A stretch of DNA of 64,000 nucleotides from Ruminococcus flavefaciens (GCA_023667045.1 JAMPAU010000002.1:266842-330841), one strand, 5' to 3'. Counted from the first letter of the stretch, positions 18,938 through 27,819 are shown. Translations and numbers: made by a program. The notes: generated by a model not told the origin, from the letters alone.

Positions 18938-19927
18938 TTATGATTTGTTTTTCTTGCTGAAATCAACATCTGAAAGGGGGTTGCTTTCAACTGCTCCCCG
19001 TACCTGTTCGCTGTCAAGGTGTGTATAGATTTCAGTTGTGGAGATACTGGAGTGTCCAAGCAGTTCTTTGAGCGTAAGTATATCTGCTTTTCCGTACTGA
19101 TACATAAGTGTTGCGGAAGTATGGCGTAGTTTATGGGTGGTTATGCCTTTTCCGTCGAGTTCGGCACGGCGTACAGTATTCTCGACAATCTGCTGTACAC
19201 GGCGTTTTGATATGCGTTTGTTCTGATTGCTTATAAAGAGAGCGGATTCATTGGTTGCTTTAGGGTTTTCATTTCTTACAGCGAGGTAGTTTTTCAGAGA
19301 GGAAATACAGGCGTTATTCAGATAAATCATGCGTTCTTTTCTGCCTTTTCCGACAATTCTTATGCGGTTTTCATTGAAGTCAATATCCTTTGTGTTAATG
19401 CTTATAAGTTCGCTGAGACGCATACCGCAGTTGAGCAGGAGAGTAATAATGCAGTAATCACGGAGAGAATCGCCGTTACTGGAAGTTTCAAGGAGTTTCA
19501 TGCTTTCATCAAGTGAAAGGAACTTCGGGAGGGCGGTTTTAGGGGATGGCATATCAATATCTACAGTGGGATTTTTTTCAAGGATATGCTCTGTCTTGGT
19601 AAGGTATTTAAAAAAGCTTTTAAGTGAGGATAATTTTCTGTAACGTGTCCGCTGACTGTTGCTTCTTTCATCGGCGACATAAAATATAAAGTTATATACA
19701 TCGGAGACGGAAATTTCTGAAAGTTCGTCTGTAGTCATGCCGGATATATCAGTATCTTCCTGTGTGTTTTCAGAATCAGTATTATTTCTGTGTATATATT
19801 TAAGAAAAAGACGTATATCAAGATAATATTCATTTATTGTACGCTCTGAAAGCATTCTTACTACTTTCAGATGCACCAGATAATTATTAAGAAATTCCGG
19901 ATTGCTTTCATTGTTGTAGTTTTTCAT
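18938..19927 (-). CDS. Tyrosine recombinase (XerC/XerD/integrase family)
   Basis: 329 aa. The N-terminal SAM-like core-binding domain (residues 1-100) is interrupted by an acidic, polar insert around residues 50-65. The catalytic domain shows the full set: Arg in GMRLSELI near residue 168, Lys in GKGRKERM, HKLRH near residue 268, His in LGHSSISTT near residue 291, and Tyr in TTEIYTH near residue 300. Such enzymes resolve chromosome dimers or integrate mobile DNA. It stands alone, with a consensus promoter and no excisionase or transposon genes. The two tRNA-Ser genes about 500 bases upstream could be an old attachment neighbourhood. Xer versus integrase is undecided. Confidence 0.88.
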   Translation of the reverse strand: MKNYNNESNPEFLNNYLVHLKVVRMLSERTINEYYLDIRLFLKYIHRNNTDSENTQEDTDISGMTTDELSEISVSDVYNFIFYVADERSNSQRTRYRKLSSLKSFFKYLTKTEHILEKNPTVDIDMPSPKTALPKFLSLDESMKLLETSSNGDSLRDYCIITLLLNCGMRLSELISINTKDIDFNENRIRIVGKGRKERMIYLNNACISSLKNYLAVRNENPKATNESALFISNQNKRISKRRVQQIVENTVRRAELDGKGITTHKLRHTSATLMYQYGKADILTLKELLGHSSISTTEIYTHLDSEQVRGAVESNPLSDVDFSKKNKS

Positions 19928-19951
19928 ATCTGTTTACCTCGTTTTTTATTT

Positions 19952-19980
19952 ATTATAACAGCATTTTTCATGTATGTCAA
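19952..19980 (-). promoter_or_regulatory. Consensus sigma-A promoter of the recombinase gene
   Basis: Minus strand: TTGACA, exactly 17 bases, TATAAT, a perfect match to both hexamers and unusually strong for a recombinase. The leader is short, ending in the weak Shine-Dalgarno GAGGTAA. Confidence 0.85.
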
Positions 19981-19997
19981 ATTTTTCCGGAATATAA

Positions 19998-20022
19998 AAA
20001 ACTCCACCATTAAGACGGAGCA
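19998..20022 (-). terminator. Minus-strand terminator without an assigned gene
   Basis: Minus strand: CTCCGTC pairs with GGTGGAG (two G-U pairs) around TTAAT and is followed by six T. The nearest upstream minus-strand features are the tRNAs, which have their own terminator, so this hairpin implies another transcript ending here. Confidence 0.55.
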
Positions 20023-20334
20023 GATTATATTATTTTCTGAATAAATCGCTGTAAGTGCCAAAGTAAGCACAAAAATATTATATTCTCAAAGTAAAAACAG
20101 TGAAGTCCGTGCTGAGAAAGTTTCACCAACGTTTGAACTATACACACAGCTAAAGTCTGATACTTAGGGGACTGTTTCCGAAAAGAACACTCTTGAACAG
20201 ATTTTAGACCATGGGGAGTATATTTTTATATTGCAGTCGTTTCGTGTCATATTTTAGTATAAATTTTAAAACTTAAAGACTAAAATCTTATTCTTTTGAG
20301 ATGAATCTATTTATTTTCAAATTATATGAAACAT
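20023..20334 (-). ncRNA. Possible untranslated RNA in a gene-free gap
   Basis: About 310 bases without a credible reading frame lie between the tRNA terminator and the orphan terminator at 19998-20022. The minus strand has paired elements, for example AAACAG with CTGTTT and CTAAG with CTTTAG, and is less AT-rich around 20100-20220 than ordinary spacers here. No conserved signature of tmRNA, 6S or RNase P RNA was securely recognised. The short plus-strand string GAAGTCCGTGCT resembles RNase P region I, but the rest does not fit. Inference only. Confidence 0.25.
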
Positions 20335-20374
20335 AAAGAAAACCGCCGTATACTACAAAAAGCAATATACAGCG
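20335..20374 (-). terminator. Terminator of the tRNA-Ser pair
   Basis: Minus strand: CGCTGTATAT pairs with GTATACGGCG (with G-U pairs) around an 11-base loop and is followed by TTTTCTTT. Confidence 0.75.
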
Positions 20375-20387
20375 ATTCAAACAATAA

Positions 20388-20474
20388 CGCGGATTGAGAG
20401 ATTTGAACTCTCGCGCCGGTTTCCCGACCTACTCCCTTAGCAGGGGAGCCCCTTCACCACTTGGGTAAATCCGC
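20388..20474 (-). tRNA. tRNA-Ser (GCU anticodon)
   Basis: Minus-strand class II tRNA of 87 nt. Acceptor GCGGATT pairs with AATCCGC and the discriminator is G. The anticodon loop CTGCTAA sits on a CTCCC/GGGAG stem, giving anticodon GCU. There is a long variable arm, and the T arm GAGAG-TTCAAAT-CTCTC. The CCA end is not encoded. Confidence 0.95.
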
Positions 20475-20483
20475 ATAATATGG

Positions 20484-20569
20484 CGGAGAGGGTGGGATTC
20501 GAACCCACGTGACCGTTAAGTCAAACGGTTTTCAAGACCGCCTCGTTATGACCGCTTCGATACCTCTCC
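20484..20569 (-). tRNA. tRNA-Ser (UGA anticodon)
   Basis: Minus-strand class II tRNA of 86 nt. Acceptor GGAGAGG pairs with CCTCTCC and the discriminator is G. The anticodon loop CTTGAAA gives UGA. The long variable arm and the T arm GTGGG-TTCGAAT-CCCAC are clear. It lies nine bases before tRNA-Ser(GCU), with which it shares promoter and terminator. Confidence 0.95.
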
Positions 20570-20607
20570 GTGTTTTGTTTATTTGTTCTGTGCCTTACGA
20601 CTATTAT

Positions 20608-20636
20608 ATTATAGCACAGCTTTTCAAAAAAGTCAA
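20608..20636 (-). promoter_or_regulatory. Promoter of the tRNA-Ser pair
   Basis: Minus strand: TTGACT, 17-base spacer, TATAAT, about 40 bases before the first tRNA. Confidence 0.8.
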
Positions 20637-20753
20637 GCATTTTTTGTGACGAAAAACAAGAATTTTTTTCTTTTATTTTTGTATAATATTACCAAACAAT
20701 TGTGTCTGAAATGAAAAAATTTCAAAAAACAGGATTTTTTTCAGCAAATAACC

Positions 20754-20782
20754 TTTACAGAATGGTTTTTTTAGTGTAAAAT
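20754..20782 (+). promoter_or_regulatory. Promoter of the pyrH operon
   Basis: TTTACA, 17-base spacer, TAAAAT, about 33 bases before the pyrH start. Confidence 0.6.
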
Positions 20783-20814
20783 ATACATATATAATTTTTT
20801 TGTGAGGTGCTAAT

Positions 20815-21522
20815 ATGAACCCAAAGTATAAAAGAATATTATTAAAGTTAAGCGGTGAGGCTCTGGCAGGCGACAAAAAAACCGGTCTGAACTTCGACAT
20901 TATCACTGACATATGCAAAAGCATAAAGAAGTGTGTTGACGAGGGCGTACAGGTTGCTGTTGTAGTCGGAGGAGGAAACTTCTGGCGTGGTCGTTCTTCC
21001 GGTGCTATGGACAGAACACGTGCCGACCACATAGGCATGATTGCTACCGCCATGAATGCTCTCGCCCTTGCAGACGTTCTTGAATCTCTCGGCTGTGTCG
21101 TAAGAGTTCAGACGGCTATCACTATGCAACAGGTAGCAGAGCCTTATATCAGAAACAAGGCAGTCAATCACCTTAATAAAGGCAGAGTGGTTATTTTCGG
21201 CTGTGGTACTGGTAATCCGTTCTTCTCAACGGATACTGCCGCCTCTCTCCGTGCCGCTGAAATAGAGGCTGACATATGTCTCAAAGCTACACTTGTTGAC
21301 GGTGTTTACGACAAAGACCCACATAAGTTTGAAGACGCTAAAAAATATGATACTCTTACTTTCAGTCAAGTACTCAGCGACGAACTCGCCGTTATGGACA
21401 GTACAGCCGCTACTATGTGCCGTGACAATAAAGTGAAAATGCTTGTCTTCGACCTCTCACGTCCCGACAATATATATGACGCTGTTATGGGAAAAGATGT
21501 CGGAACAATTGTCTCTGTATGA
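20815..21522 (+). CDS. pyrH: UMP kinase
   Basis: Bacterial amino-acid-kinase-fold UMP kinase, converting UMP to UDP with ATP in pyrimidine synthesis. 235 aa. Motifs are KLSGEAL at residue 8, [11 protein letters not shown] near residue 46, the [11 protein letters not shown] segment near residue 80, and [13 protein letters not shown] near residue 133. The Shine-Dalgarno TGAGGTG precedes the ATG. First gene of the conserved pyrH-frr-uppS-cdsA block. Confidence 0.97.
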   Translation: MNPKYKRILLKLSGEALAGDKKTGLNFDIITDICKSIKKCVDEGVQVAVVVGGGNFWRGRSSGAMDRTRADHIGMIATAMNALALADVLESLGCVVRVQTAITMQQVAEPYIRNKAVNHLNKGRVVIFGCGTGNPFFSTDTAASLRAAEIEADICLKATLVDGVYDKDPHKFEDAKKYDTLTFSQVLSDELAVMDSTAATMCRDNKVKMLVFDLSRPDNIYDAVMGKDVGTIVSV

Positions 21523-21546
21523 TTTTTAATGAAAGGAATTACTATA

Positions 21547-22101
21547 ATGAAAGAACAGATTAACAATGCTAAAGAAAAAATGAACAAGAGCCTTAACGCT
21601 CTCGGCAATGAATTTGCCTCAATCCGTGCAGGTCGTGCAAATCCTGCCGTACTCGACAAGGTGCTTGTTGACTACTACGGAGCTCCCACACCTGTAAACC
21701 AGATGGCTGCCGTTTCCGTTGCTGAGGCAAGGATACTCGTTATTCAGCCATGGGACAGGTCAACCCTCAAACTCATTGAAAAGGCTATACTTGCTTCCGA
21801 CATCGGCATTAATCCGACAAATGACGGCACTGTTATCCGCCTTGTTTTCCCTCAGCTCACAGGCGACAGACGTAAGGAACTCTGCAAAGACATAAAGAAG
21901 TACGGCGAGGAATGCAAGGTTACTATCCGCTCTATCAGACGTGACACTATGGACAAGTTCAAGGCTATGAAGAAAAATTCCGAAATCACAGAAGACGACC
22001 TCAAAGACTGCGAAAAGAAAGTACAGGATTTAACTGACAAGTTCTGTGCAGAAGTAGACAAGGCTGTTTCTGCTAAGGAAAAAGAAATCATGACTGTCTG
22101 A
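21547..22101 (+). CDS. frr: Ribosome recycling factor
   Basis: Splits post-termination ribosomes together with EF-G. 184 aa. The start MKEQINNAKEKM was chosen at 21547 because AAAGGA sits 10 bases upstream and family members begin this way; the ATG at 21529 would place the Shine-Dalgarno inside the gene. RAGRANPAVLDKV near residue 26 and the long helices of domain I at the C-terminus are typical. It lies 24 bases after pyrH. Confidence 0.96.
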   Translation: MKEQINNAKEKMNKSLNALGNEFASIRAGRANPAVLDKVLVDYYGAPTPVNQMAAVSVAEARILVIQPWDRSTLKLIEKAILASDIGINPTNDGTVIRLVFPQLTGDRRKELCKDIKKYGEECKVTIRSIRRDTMDKFKAMKKNSEITEDDLKDCEKKVQDLTDKFCAEVDKAVSAKEKEIMTV

Positions 22102-22111
22102 TAGGAGAACT

Positions 22112-22855
22112 ATGGCGTTATTTGGTAAAAAAGAAAACAAGGAAGAACAGTCACTGCCGGCTGTTCTTCCACAGCACGTCGGATTCATAATGGACGGCAA
22201 CGGTCGCTGGGCTAAAAAAAGAGGTCTGCCACGCTCTTTCGGTCATCGTGAGGGTGCTAAGAATTTCAAGAAGATAGTCCGCTACTGCAAGGATATAGGA
22301 CTTAAAAATATTTCTTTCTATGCATTCTCGACTGAAAACTGGCAGAGACCGACCGATGAGGTTAATACTATCATGGAGCTTTTCCGTGATTATATCGTTG
22401 ATGTAAGAAACTTCCTCAGCGAAAATACCCGTATGGTTTTTTTAGGCGACAAGTCGGCATTTGATGATGATTTGCGTGAAAAAATGATAAAGCTCGAACA
22501 GGACACCGCCCACTATACTGAAATGACTTTGATGATGGCGGTTAATTACGGCGGTCGTGATGAGATAGCACATTCTGCACGTATACTTGCACAGCAGGCT
22601 ATTGACGGCAAAATAAAACCCGAAGACATAACTGAACAGTCCATAGCAGATAATCTGTATACGGCAGGTTTTCCGGACGTTGATTTACTTATCCGTCCGA
22701 GCGGTGAACTCAGACTATCCAACTATTTAATATGGCAGTGTGCCTATGCAGAATACTACTTTACGGACGTTCTATGGCCGGACTTCTCCCCGAAAGACCT
22801 TGACAAAGCATTGATTGAATTTAACAACAGAAACAGACGTTTCGGAGGTGTATAA
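22112..22855 (+). CDS. uppS: Isoprenyl (undecaprenyl) diphosphate synthase
   Basis: cis-Prenyltransferase making the C55 carrier lipid for cell wall synthesis. 247 aa. FIMDGNGRWAKKRG near residue 26 carries the catalytic Asp, SFYAFSTENWQRP lies near residue 67, and the C-terminal DLLIRPSGELRLSNYLIWQ motif is complete. It overlaps cdsA by one base (TAATG). Its carrier lipid is used by the PBP and SEDS enzymes encoded at 8-10.6 kb. Confidence 0.97.
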   Translation: MALFGKKENKEEQSLPAVLPQHVGFIMDGNGRWAKKRGLPRSFGHREGAKNFKKIVRYCKDIGLKNISFYAFSTENWQRPTDEVNTIMELFRDYIVDVRNFLSENTRMVFLGDKSAFDDDLREKMIKLEQDTAHYTEMTLMMAVNYGGRDEIAHSARILAQQAIDGKIKPEDITEQSIADNLYTAGFPDVDLLIRPSGELRLSNYLIWQCAYAEYYFTDVLWPDFSPKDLDKALIEFNNRNRRFGGV

Positions 22856-23733
22856 TGCTTACAAGAATTATTTCGGGTGCGGTAGGCGTTCTGATACTGG
22901 CGGTGATACTGTACTTTCATAATACAATAGTACTGCCCATAGCCGTTGCGGTGATAATCGCAATAATGCTTTACGAACTTTTAAGAGCAGTTAATATGCA
23001 TAAGTGCGTGCCTGTTCTGATAGCGTCGGAAGTGTGCGGTATAGTTACGCCCTTAATAGCAAATGTCACCAAAACAAGCTATAACGACTATCAGGGCGGA
23101 GCAAAGTTTTCACCTGATTCAATGCCGTCTGAATTTTTTTCTGTTATTCAGTTTGCGGTTACGCTTTTATGTGCGTTTGTGATATTCGTGACATGGCTGA
23201 AGAAGCATAAGGAAATCCGCTATGAACAGGTATTCTTTGTGCTTGCCGTCATGGTGCTTGTACCGCAGGCTATGTCAACTATGGTACGCATAAATAACTT
23301 TCACGAAAAGGAAGGTCTTTTCTTTCTGATAATGGGACTTTGCGGTGCGTGGATTGCGGACACAGGAGCGTATTTTTCGGGAGTTGCACTCGGCAAGCAC
23401 AAACTCTGTCCGGAAATTAGCCCTAAAAAAACCATAGAGGGATTTATAGGCGGTATTCTCACAACGGGTATTGTTTACGCTGTGGCATTCTGTGTGCATT
23501 ACGGCGGATTTGATATAAGAATGGCTGTTTTTGCGTTTATCATGGGTGCAGTATGTGCAGTTATCGGAACGGTAGGGGACTTGTCCGCTTCTATGGTCAA
23601 GAGACAGATAGGCTTTAAAGATTACGGCAAAATCATGCCCGGTCACGGCGGTCTTATGGACAGATTCGACAGCGTGCTTTTTGTACTGCCTACTTTTTAT
23701 GCATTTATGGCAATGGCTTTTACACTATTATAA
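22855..23733 (+). CDS. cdsA: Phosphatidate cytidylyltransferase
   Basis: Membrane enzyme making CDP-diacylglycerol from phosphatidate and CTP. 292 aa with about eight hydrophobic helices. The family signature near the C-terminus is present: GDLSASMVKRQIGFKDYGK followed by PGHGGLMDRFDS. It starts within the uppS stop codon. A hairpin follows the gene. Confidence 0.95.
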   Translation: MLTRIISGAVGVLILAVILYFHNTIVLPIAVAVIIAIMLYELLRAVNMHKCVPVLIASEVCGIVTPLIANVTKTSYNDYQGGAKFSPDSMPSEFFSVIQFAVTLLCAFVIFVTWLKKHKEIRYEQVFFVLAVMVLVPQAMSTMVRINNFHEKEGLFFLIMGLCGAWIADTGAYFSGVALGKHKLCPEISPKKTIEGFIGGILTTGIVYAVAFCVHYGGFDIRMAVFAFIMGAVCAVIGTVGDLSASMVKRQIGFKDYGKIMPGHGGLMDRFDSVLFVLPTFYAFMAMAFTLL

Positions 23734-23738
23734 TCACG

Positions 23739-23784
23739 AAAGGAGACTAAACGTTTTTTATTACAAGGCGGATAGTCTCTTTTG
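23739..23784 (+). terminator. Hairpin after cdsA
   Basis: AAAGGAGACTA (23739-23749) pairs with TAGTCTCTTTT (23773-23783) with one bulge, then TTTG. It is probably a partial terminator that insulates the downstream membrane gene. Confidence 0.55.
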
Positions 23785-23800
23785 CCATAAGGAGATATAA

Positions 23801-24307
23801 ATGAATGGATTTATATTGGCACATATTCCGGAAATACTGTTATTTATCACAATATTATATACTTTTCTTACAATATCATCTATCAAGAAATATATGCGTG
23901 AACACAAAACGATAAAAGAACTTGTCAACAGATGCATTGAATGCATGGCAACCGTCATAAACCCTGTTGTATTAGATAACAATTATGCAGAGGGCGGACT
24001 GCGACAAGTCTCTAAAATTCTCGCTGGTTTTCAGAATGTTTCTAATTTTCCCCTCGAATATACCTGTACAGAAGTTTGTTTTAGTGTAAATGGAGAAAAG
24101 ATACAAACTATGATTCTTCGACGAATGTCTATACAAAATCCTAAATGCTATGATGATATTAAAATTTACTATGACCCGTACAATCCTGAACAGGCATTTG
24201 CTAAGGATATGAAAGGTATTTTATTACATAACCCCCTAAGAGACTGCATAATTTACGGCATTGTAGCGGTTGTATGTGCCTTGACGTTTATTTTTATATC
24301 AATCTGA
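23801..24307 (+). CDS. Small membrane protein, DUF3592-like
   Basis: 168 aa with a hydrophobic helix at each end (about residues 8-28 and 148-167) and a polar middle. The middle ends in IKIYYDPYNPEQAFAKD, a pattern seen in DUF3592 proteins, where a YDP.NP turn precedes the second helix. Function unknown. It interrupts the otherwise conserved cdsA-dxr junction and is flanked by a hairpin on one side and an AT-rich spacer on the other, so it looks like an insertion into the operon. Shine-Dalgarno AAGGAGA. Confidence 0.65.
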   Translation: MNGFILAHIPEILLFITILYTFLTISSIKKYMREHKTIKELVNRCIECMATVINPVVLDNNYAEGGLRQVSKILAGFQNVSNFPLEYTCTEVCFSVNGEKIQTMILRRMSIQNPKCYDDIKIYYDPYNPEQAFAKDMKGILLHNPLRDCIIYGIVAVVCALTFIFISI

Positions 24308-24472
24308 ATTAAGAATTAAAATTGGATTTTATGGGAAAAATTCACTATTGGATAAATGAAAAATGTGGTGTTTGTGGTGCTTAATTTTTTATCCACCACA
24401 CGAAAAATAATTCAGCATTCAGCATTATGAATTATGCATTGAAAAATAATTACACAAAAGTTTTCATATAAT
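24308..24472 (+). other. AT-rich spacer with hairpin and GCATTATG-type repeat
   Basis: Contains a hairpin (TGTGGTG 24373-24379 with CACCACA 24394-24400) and the quasi-palindrome GCATTATGAATTATGCATTG at 24422-24441, a motif type that recurs in other intergenic gaps of the window. No gene seen. Confidence 0.5.
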
Positions 24473-24488
24473 AAAGGAGATGACGCAA

Positions 24489-25637
24489 TTGAAAAAGACA
24501 GTTTCTGTTTTAGGCTCTACTGGTTCTATCGGTACACAGTCGCTAGAAGTCTGTGAAAAGCACGGCTTTAAGATAGCCGGACTTTCCGCCAACAACAACG
24601 TTGACCTGCTCGAACATCAGACAAGAAAATTCAGTCCGGAATACGTCTGCATATACAGCGAAAAAAATTATTCTGAATTGAAAAAACGCCTTGCCGATAC
24701 GGGCGTTAAAGTACTGTGCGGAATGGACGGTCTCTGTGAGATAGCCTCATTACAGCAGAATGACATTGTATTAAATTCAGTAGTCGGCATGGTGGGACTT
24801 CTGCCGACTTTAACAGCTATTAACGCTGGAAAAGATTTGGCACTCGCCAACAAGGAAACACTCGTGGCAGGCGGTGAAATAGTAATGTCTTCCGCAAAGG
24901 CAAAGGGCGTGACTATCTATCCGGTGGACAGCGAACATTCAGCTATTTTCCAGTGTTTACAGGGAAACAAGAGGGAACAGTTAAGTAAGATTATTCTTAC
25001 GGCTTCCGGCGGACCTTTCTTTAAAAAGTCTTACGAGGACTTGAAAAAAGTCACAAAAGCCGACGCACTAAATCACCCTAACTGGAGCATGGGAAACAAG
25101 ATTACCATAGATTCTGCTACCCTCATGAATAAGGGTCTTGAATTTATAGAGGCTAAATGGCTTTTCGACCTTACGCCCGAACAGATTGAAATAGTAGTCC
25201 ACAGACAGAGCGTAGTGCATTCGGCGGTGGAATACAACGACTATTCAGTTATCGCACAGTTAGGTGTACCGGACATGAAAATACCGATTCAGTATGCCTT
25301 GTTATATCCGGACAGAATGGAATGCCCTACACGTCGGTTGTCGCTTACGGATTATGGCATGCTGACTTTTGAAAAGCCAGATTATAAGACATTCAAGTGT
25401 CTGTCAACGGCAATAAAGGCGATAAAAGCCGGCGGTGCATATCCGTGCCTTGTGAACTCCGCAAATGAGGAAGCTGTAAAGGCATTCCTTAATGACGAGA
25501 TACCATTTATAGAGATAGGCGAAATAGTATCGTCTGTCATGGAAAAATTCTCGCCTGCTCAGATAAACTGCTATGAAGACGTTGTAAAAGCTGATATTTC
25601 CGCAAGAGAATACGTCCGTAATATTATAGAAAAATAA
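24489..25637 (+). CDS. dxr: 1-deoxy-D-xylulose 5-phosphate reductoisomerase
   Basis: Second step of the MEP isoprenoid pathway, NADPH-dependent. A TTG start at 24489 (giving MKKTVSVLGSTGSIG) is preferred because AAAGGAG at 24473-24479 is nine bases upstream; the in-frame ATG at 24480 directly abuts that Shine-Dalgarno. 382 aa. GSTGSIGTQ is the NADPH site. VDSEHSAIFQCL near residue 145 and the downstream NHPNWSMG and MNKGLE segments carry the metal and substrate ligands. Isoprenoids made here feed uppS, and ispG lies two genes on. Confidence 0.95.
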   Translation: MKKTVSVLGSTGSIGTQSLEVCEKHGFKIAGLSANNNVDLLEHQTRKFSPEYVCIYSEKNYSELKKRLADTGVKVLCGMDGLCEIASLQQNDIVLNSVVGMVGLLPTLTAINAGKDLALANKETLVAGGEIVMSSAKAKGVTIYPVDSEHSAIFQCLQGNKREQLSKIILTASGGPFFKKSYEDLKKVTKADALNHPNWSMGNKITIDSATLMNKGLEFIEAKWLFDLTPEQIEIVVHRQSVVHSAVEYNDYSVIAQLGVPDMKIPIQYALLYPDRMECPTRRLSLTDYGMLTFEKPDYKTFKCLSTAIKAIKAGGAYPCLVNSANEEAVKAFLNDEIPFIEIGEIVSSVMEKFSPAQINCYEDVVKADISAREYVRNIIEK

Positions 25638-25664
25638 TTATCATGAAAGGAGACTGATATTACA

Positions 25665-26723
25665 ATGGGCATAATTATTGCGATAATCATTTTCGGGCTT
25701 ATAGTCATGGTGCATGAGTTCGGGCATTTTATCTGTGCAAAGTTAAGCGGTGTAAGAGTACTGGAGTTTTCCATAGGTATGGGAATGAAATTATTCCAGA
25801 AACAGATAGGCGAAACAAAATATTCGCTCCGTCTTCTGCCACTCGGTGGTTACTGTGCTATGGAGGGAGAAGACGAAGACTCAGACGACCCGCACAGTTT
25901 CCGGAGTGCTAAACTATGGAAACGCATGATAATACTTGTTGCCGGAGCAGGCATGAATTTTGTTCTCGGATTCGTGGCAATAGTAATCATGATGTCAATG
26001 CTTTCTTCCGTGCCTACCACTCAGATAGAGGGATTCAGTGCGATACAGCTTGAAGACGGCACTCTTGAAAGACAGTCGGGAAGTTATGACAGCGGACTGA
26101 GACATGAAGATATTTTCTATGAAATAGACGATACAAGGATATACAGTATGCTTGACTTGAATTATATTCTCTCGTCGTCGCCAACAAATGTCCATGACGT
26201 TACAGTTATCCGTAACGGCGAAAAGATTGAATTTGACGACGTTAATTTTCAAAGTCCGAGTGGCAGTGCTGTGGATTTCGGACTTGTGCAGAAAGAAAAG
26301 AATCCGTTTACAATTCTAAAGGGTTCGGGACAGATGTTCATGTCAATGGGTCATATCGTGGGAATGTCACTTAAACAGCTTGTTTCCGGACAGGCAAAAA
26401 AAGAAGACGTTTCCGGTCCTGTCGGGGTTGTTACGGCTATCAATGAAACAACTCAGGAAAGCGAAGATATAAAAGATACTATATTCCAGTTAGTATATAT
26501 GACGGCACTGATTACCATAAATATAGGTATATTTAATCTTCTGCCCATTCCAGGACTTGACGGCGGTCGCCTTATTTTCTGCTTTATCGAACTTATCCGC
26601 CGTAAGCCCGTTAAGCCGGAGCATGAGGGATATGTACACCTCGCCGGAATGGTTCTGCTTTTCGGCATAATGATTTTTGCAACATACAATGATATAGTAC
26701 GTCTTATTACAGGCGGTGTTTAA
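25665..26723 (+). CDS. rseP: Site-2 protease RseP (M50 metallopeptidase)
   Basis: 352-aa intramembrane zinc protease that cleaves anti-sigma factors and signal-peptide remnants. HEFGH (residues 18-22) in the first helix and NLLPIPGLDGGRL near residue 296 supply the zinc ligands. A PDZ domain lies between about residues 110 and 210. Three to four membrane helices are visible. It sits in the usual dxr-rseP-ispG order with Shine-Dalgarno AAAGGAG. Its substrate cannot be read from the window. Confidence 0.95.
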   Translation: MGIIIAIIIFGLIVMVHEFGHFICAKLSGVRVLEFSIGMGMKLFQKQIGETKYSLRLLPLGGYCAMEGEDEDSDDPHSFRSAKLWKRMIILVAGAGMNFVLGFVAIVIMMSMLSSVPTTQIEGFSAIQLEDGTLERQSGSYDSGLRHEDIFYEIDDTRIYSMLDLNYILSSSPTNVHDVTVIRNGEKIEFDDVNFQSPSGSAVDFGLVQKEKNPFTILKGSGQMFMSMGHIVGMSLKQLVSGQAKKEDVSGPVGVVTAINETTQESEDIKDTIFQLVYMTALITINIGIFNLLPIPGLDGGRLIFCFIELIRRKPVKPEHEGYVHLAGMVLLFGIMIFATYNDIVRLITGGV

Positions 26724-26726
26724 TGA

Positions 26727-26760
26727 AAAAGGCAGGAGAATATTATTTTTCCTGCCTTAT
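26727..26760 (+). terminator. Hairpin between rseP and ispG
   Basis: AAGGCAGGAGAA pairs with TTTTTCCTGCCTT around a short loop. The 3' T run is poor, so attenuation or RNA processing is more likely than full termination. Confidence 0.5.
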
Positions 26761-26780
26761 CTGAAACGGAGGAATTTTAA

Positions 26781-27818
26781 ATGAGAAACGTAAAACCAGT
26801 AAAAGTCGGGGACTGTGTTCTTGACGGAAAACATATATACATACAGTCTATGCTCAATGCACGCTCGGACGATATTGACGGAAACGTAAAACAGGCAATA
26901 GAACTTGAAAAAGCCGGCTGTGAGATTATCAGAACAGCTATTCCGGATATGGAGGCGGTAAAGCTCATTCCGGCTATAAAGTCTGCCGTGAATATACCGC
27001 TTGTTGCAGATATACATTTTGATTATAAGCTAGCCCTTGAATCAGCCCATGCAGGAGTTGACAAAATACGTATAAATCCCGGAAACATAGGCAGTAATGA
27101 CCGCATAAAAAAAGTTGTTGACGTGTGCCGTGAAAAGAATATCCCGATAAGAATAGGCGTTAACTCCGGTTCTCTTGAAAAGGAACTGCTTGCTAAATAT
27201 GGCTCTCCCACGCCGGAAGCACTCGTGGAAAGTGCATTGAATCACGCAAGACTCCTGGAGCAGTTTGACTTTGATGATATTGTCATTTCAATAAAGTCTT
27301 CCGACGTAAACAAAATGATTGCGTCATACCGTCTTGCCTCAGAAAAGTGTAATTATCCGTTGCACTTAGGAGTGACAGAAGCTGGTACTGAACGCATGGG
27401 CTTAATAAAATCAGCCGTCGGAATAGGTTCACTGCTGTGCGACGGCATAGGCGAGACTATCCGTGTATCGCTTACCGCCGACCCCGTACAAGAAATCTAT
27501 GCCGGACAGGATATTTTAAAATGCATAGGAAAAAAGAAAAGCGTAAGACTTGTTTCATGTCCCACCTGCGGACGTACAAGAATAGACCTCGTGAAAGTCG
27601 CTCATATCGTCGAGGAAGCAGTAAAGAACATGGATAAGGATATAACGGTTGCCGTAATGGGCTGTATCGTAAACGGTCCGGGAGAAGCCCGTGAGGCAGA
27701 CGTTGGAATTGCCGGAGGAAACGGCTGTGCTGTTATATTCCGCAAAGACGGCTCTCAGAGGAAAATAAAAGAGGAGGATATTGTCAGAGAACTCATGGCA
27801 GAGATTGACAAGCTTTGA
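26781..27818 (+). CDS. ispG: 4-hydroxy-3-methylbut-2-enyl diphosphate synthase
   Basis: Iron-sulfur enzyme of the MEP pathway (GcpE). 345 aa. The TIM-barrel N-terminal part has IRINPGNIG near residue 95. The C-terminal cluster-binding part has SCPTCGRTRID near residue 258 and GCIVNGPGEA near residue 294, giving the three cysteines of the 4Fe-4S cluster. The length fits the short bacterial form. Shine-Dalgarno CGGAGGAA. polC follows immediately. Confidence 0.96.
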   Translation: MRNVKPVKVGDCVLDGKHIYIQSMLNARSDDIDGNVKQAIELEKAGCEIIRTAIPDMEAVKLIPAIKSAVNIPLVADIHFDYKLALESAHAGVDKIRINPGNIGSNDRIKKVVDVCREKNIPIRIGVNSGSLEKELLAKYGSPTPEALVESALNHARLLEQFDFDDIVISIKSSDVNKMIASYRLASEKCNYPLHLGVTEAGTERMGLIKSAVGIGSLLCDGIGETIRVSLTADPVQEIYAGQDILKCIGKKKSVRLVSCPTCGRTRIDLVKVAHIVEEAVKNMDKDITVAVMGCIVNGPGEAREADVGIAGGNGCAVIFRKDGSQRKIKEEDIVRELMAEIDKL

Positions 27819-27819
27819 T

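Noticed and set aside
20091-20115. RNase P RNA suggested by GAAGTCCGTGCT on the plus strand
   Set aside because: Only one short element fits; the remaining conserved regions and the roughly 350-400 nt structure are not visible.
18938-20569. Complete integrative element between recombinase and tRNA genes
   Set aside because: No excisionase, replication or cargo genes and no visible direct repeat of a tRNA 3' end; only the recombinase remains.
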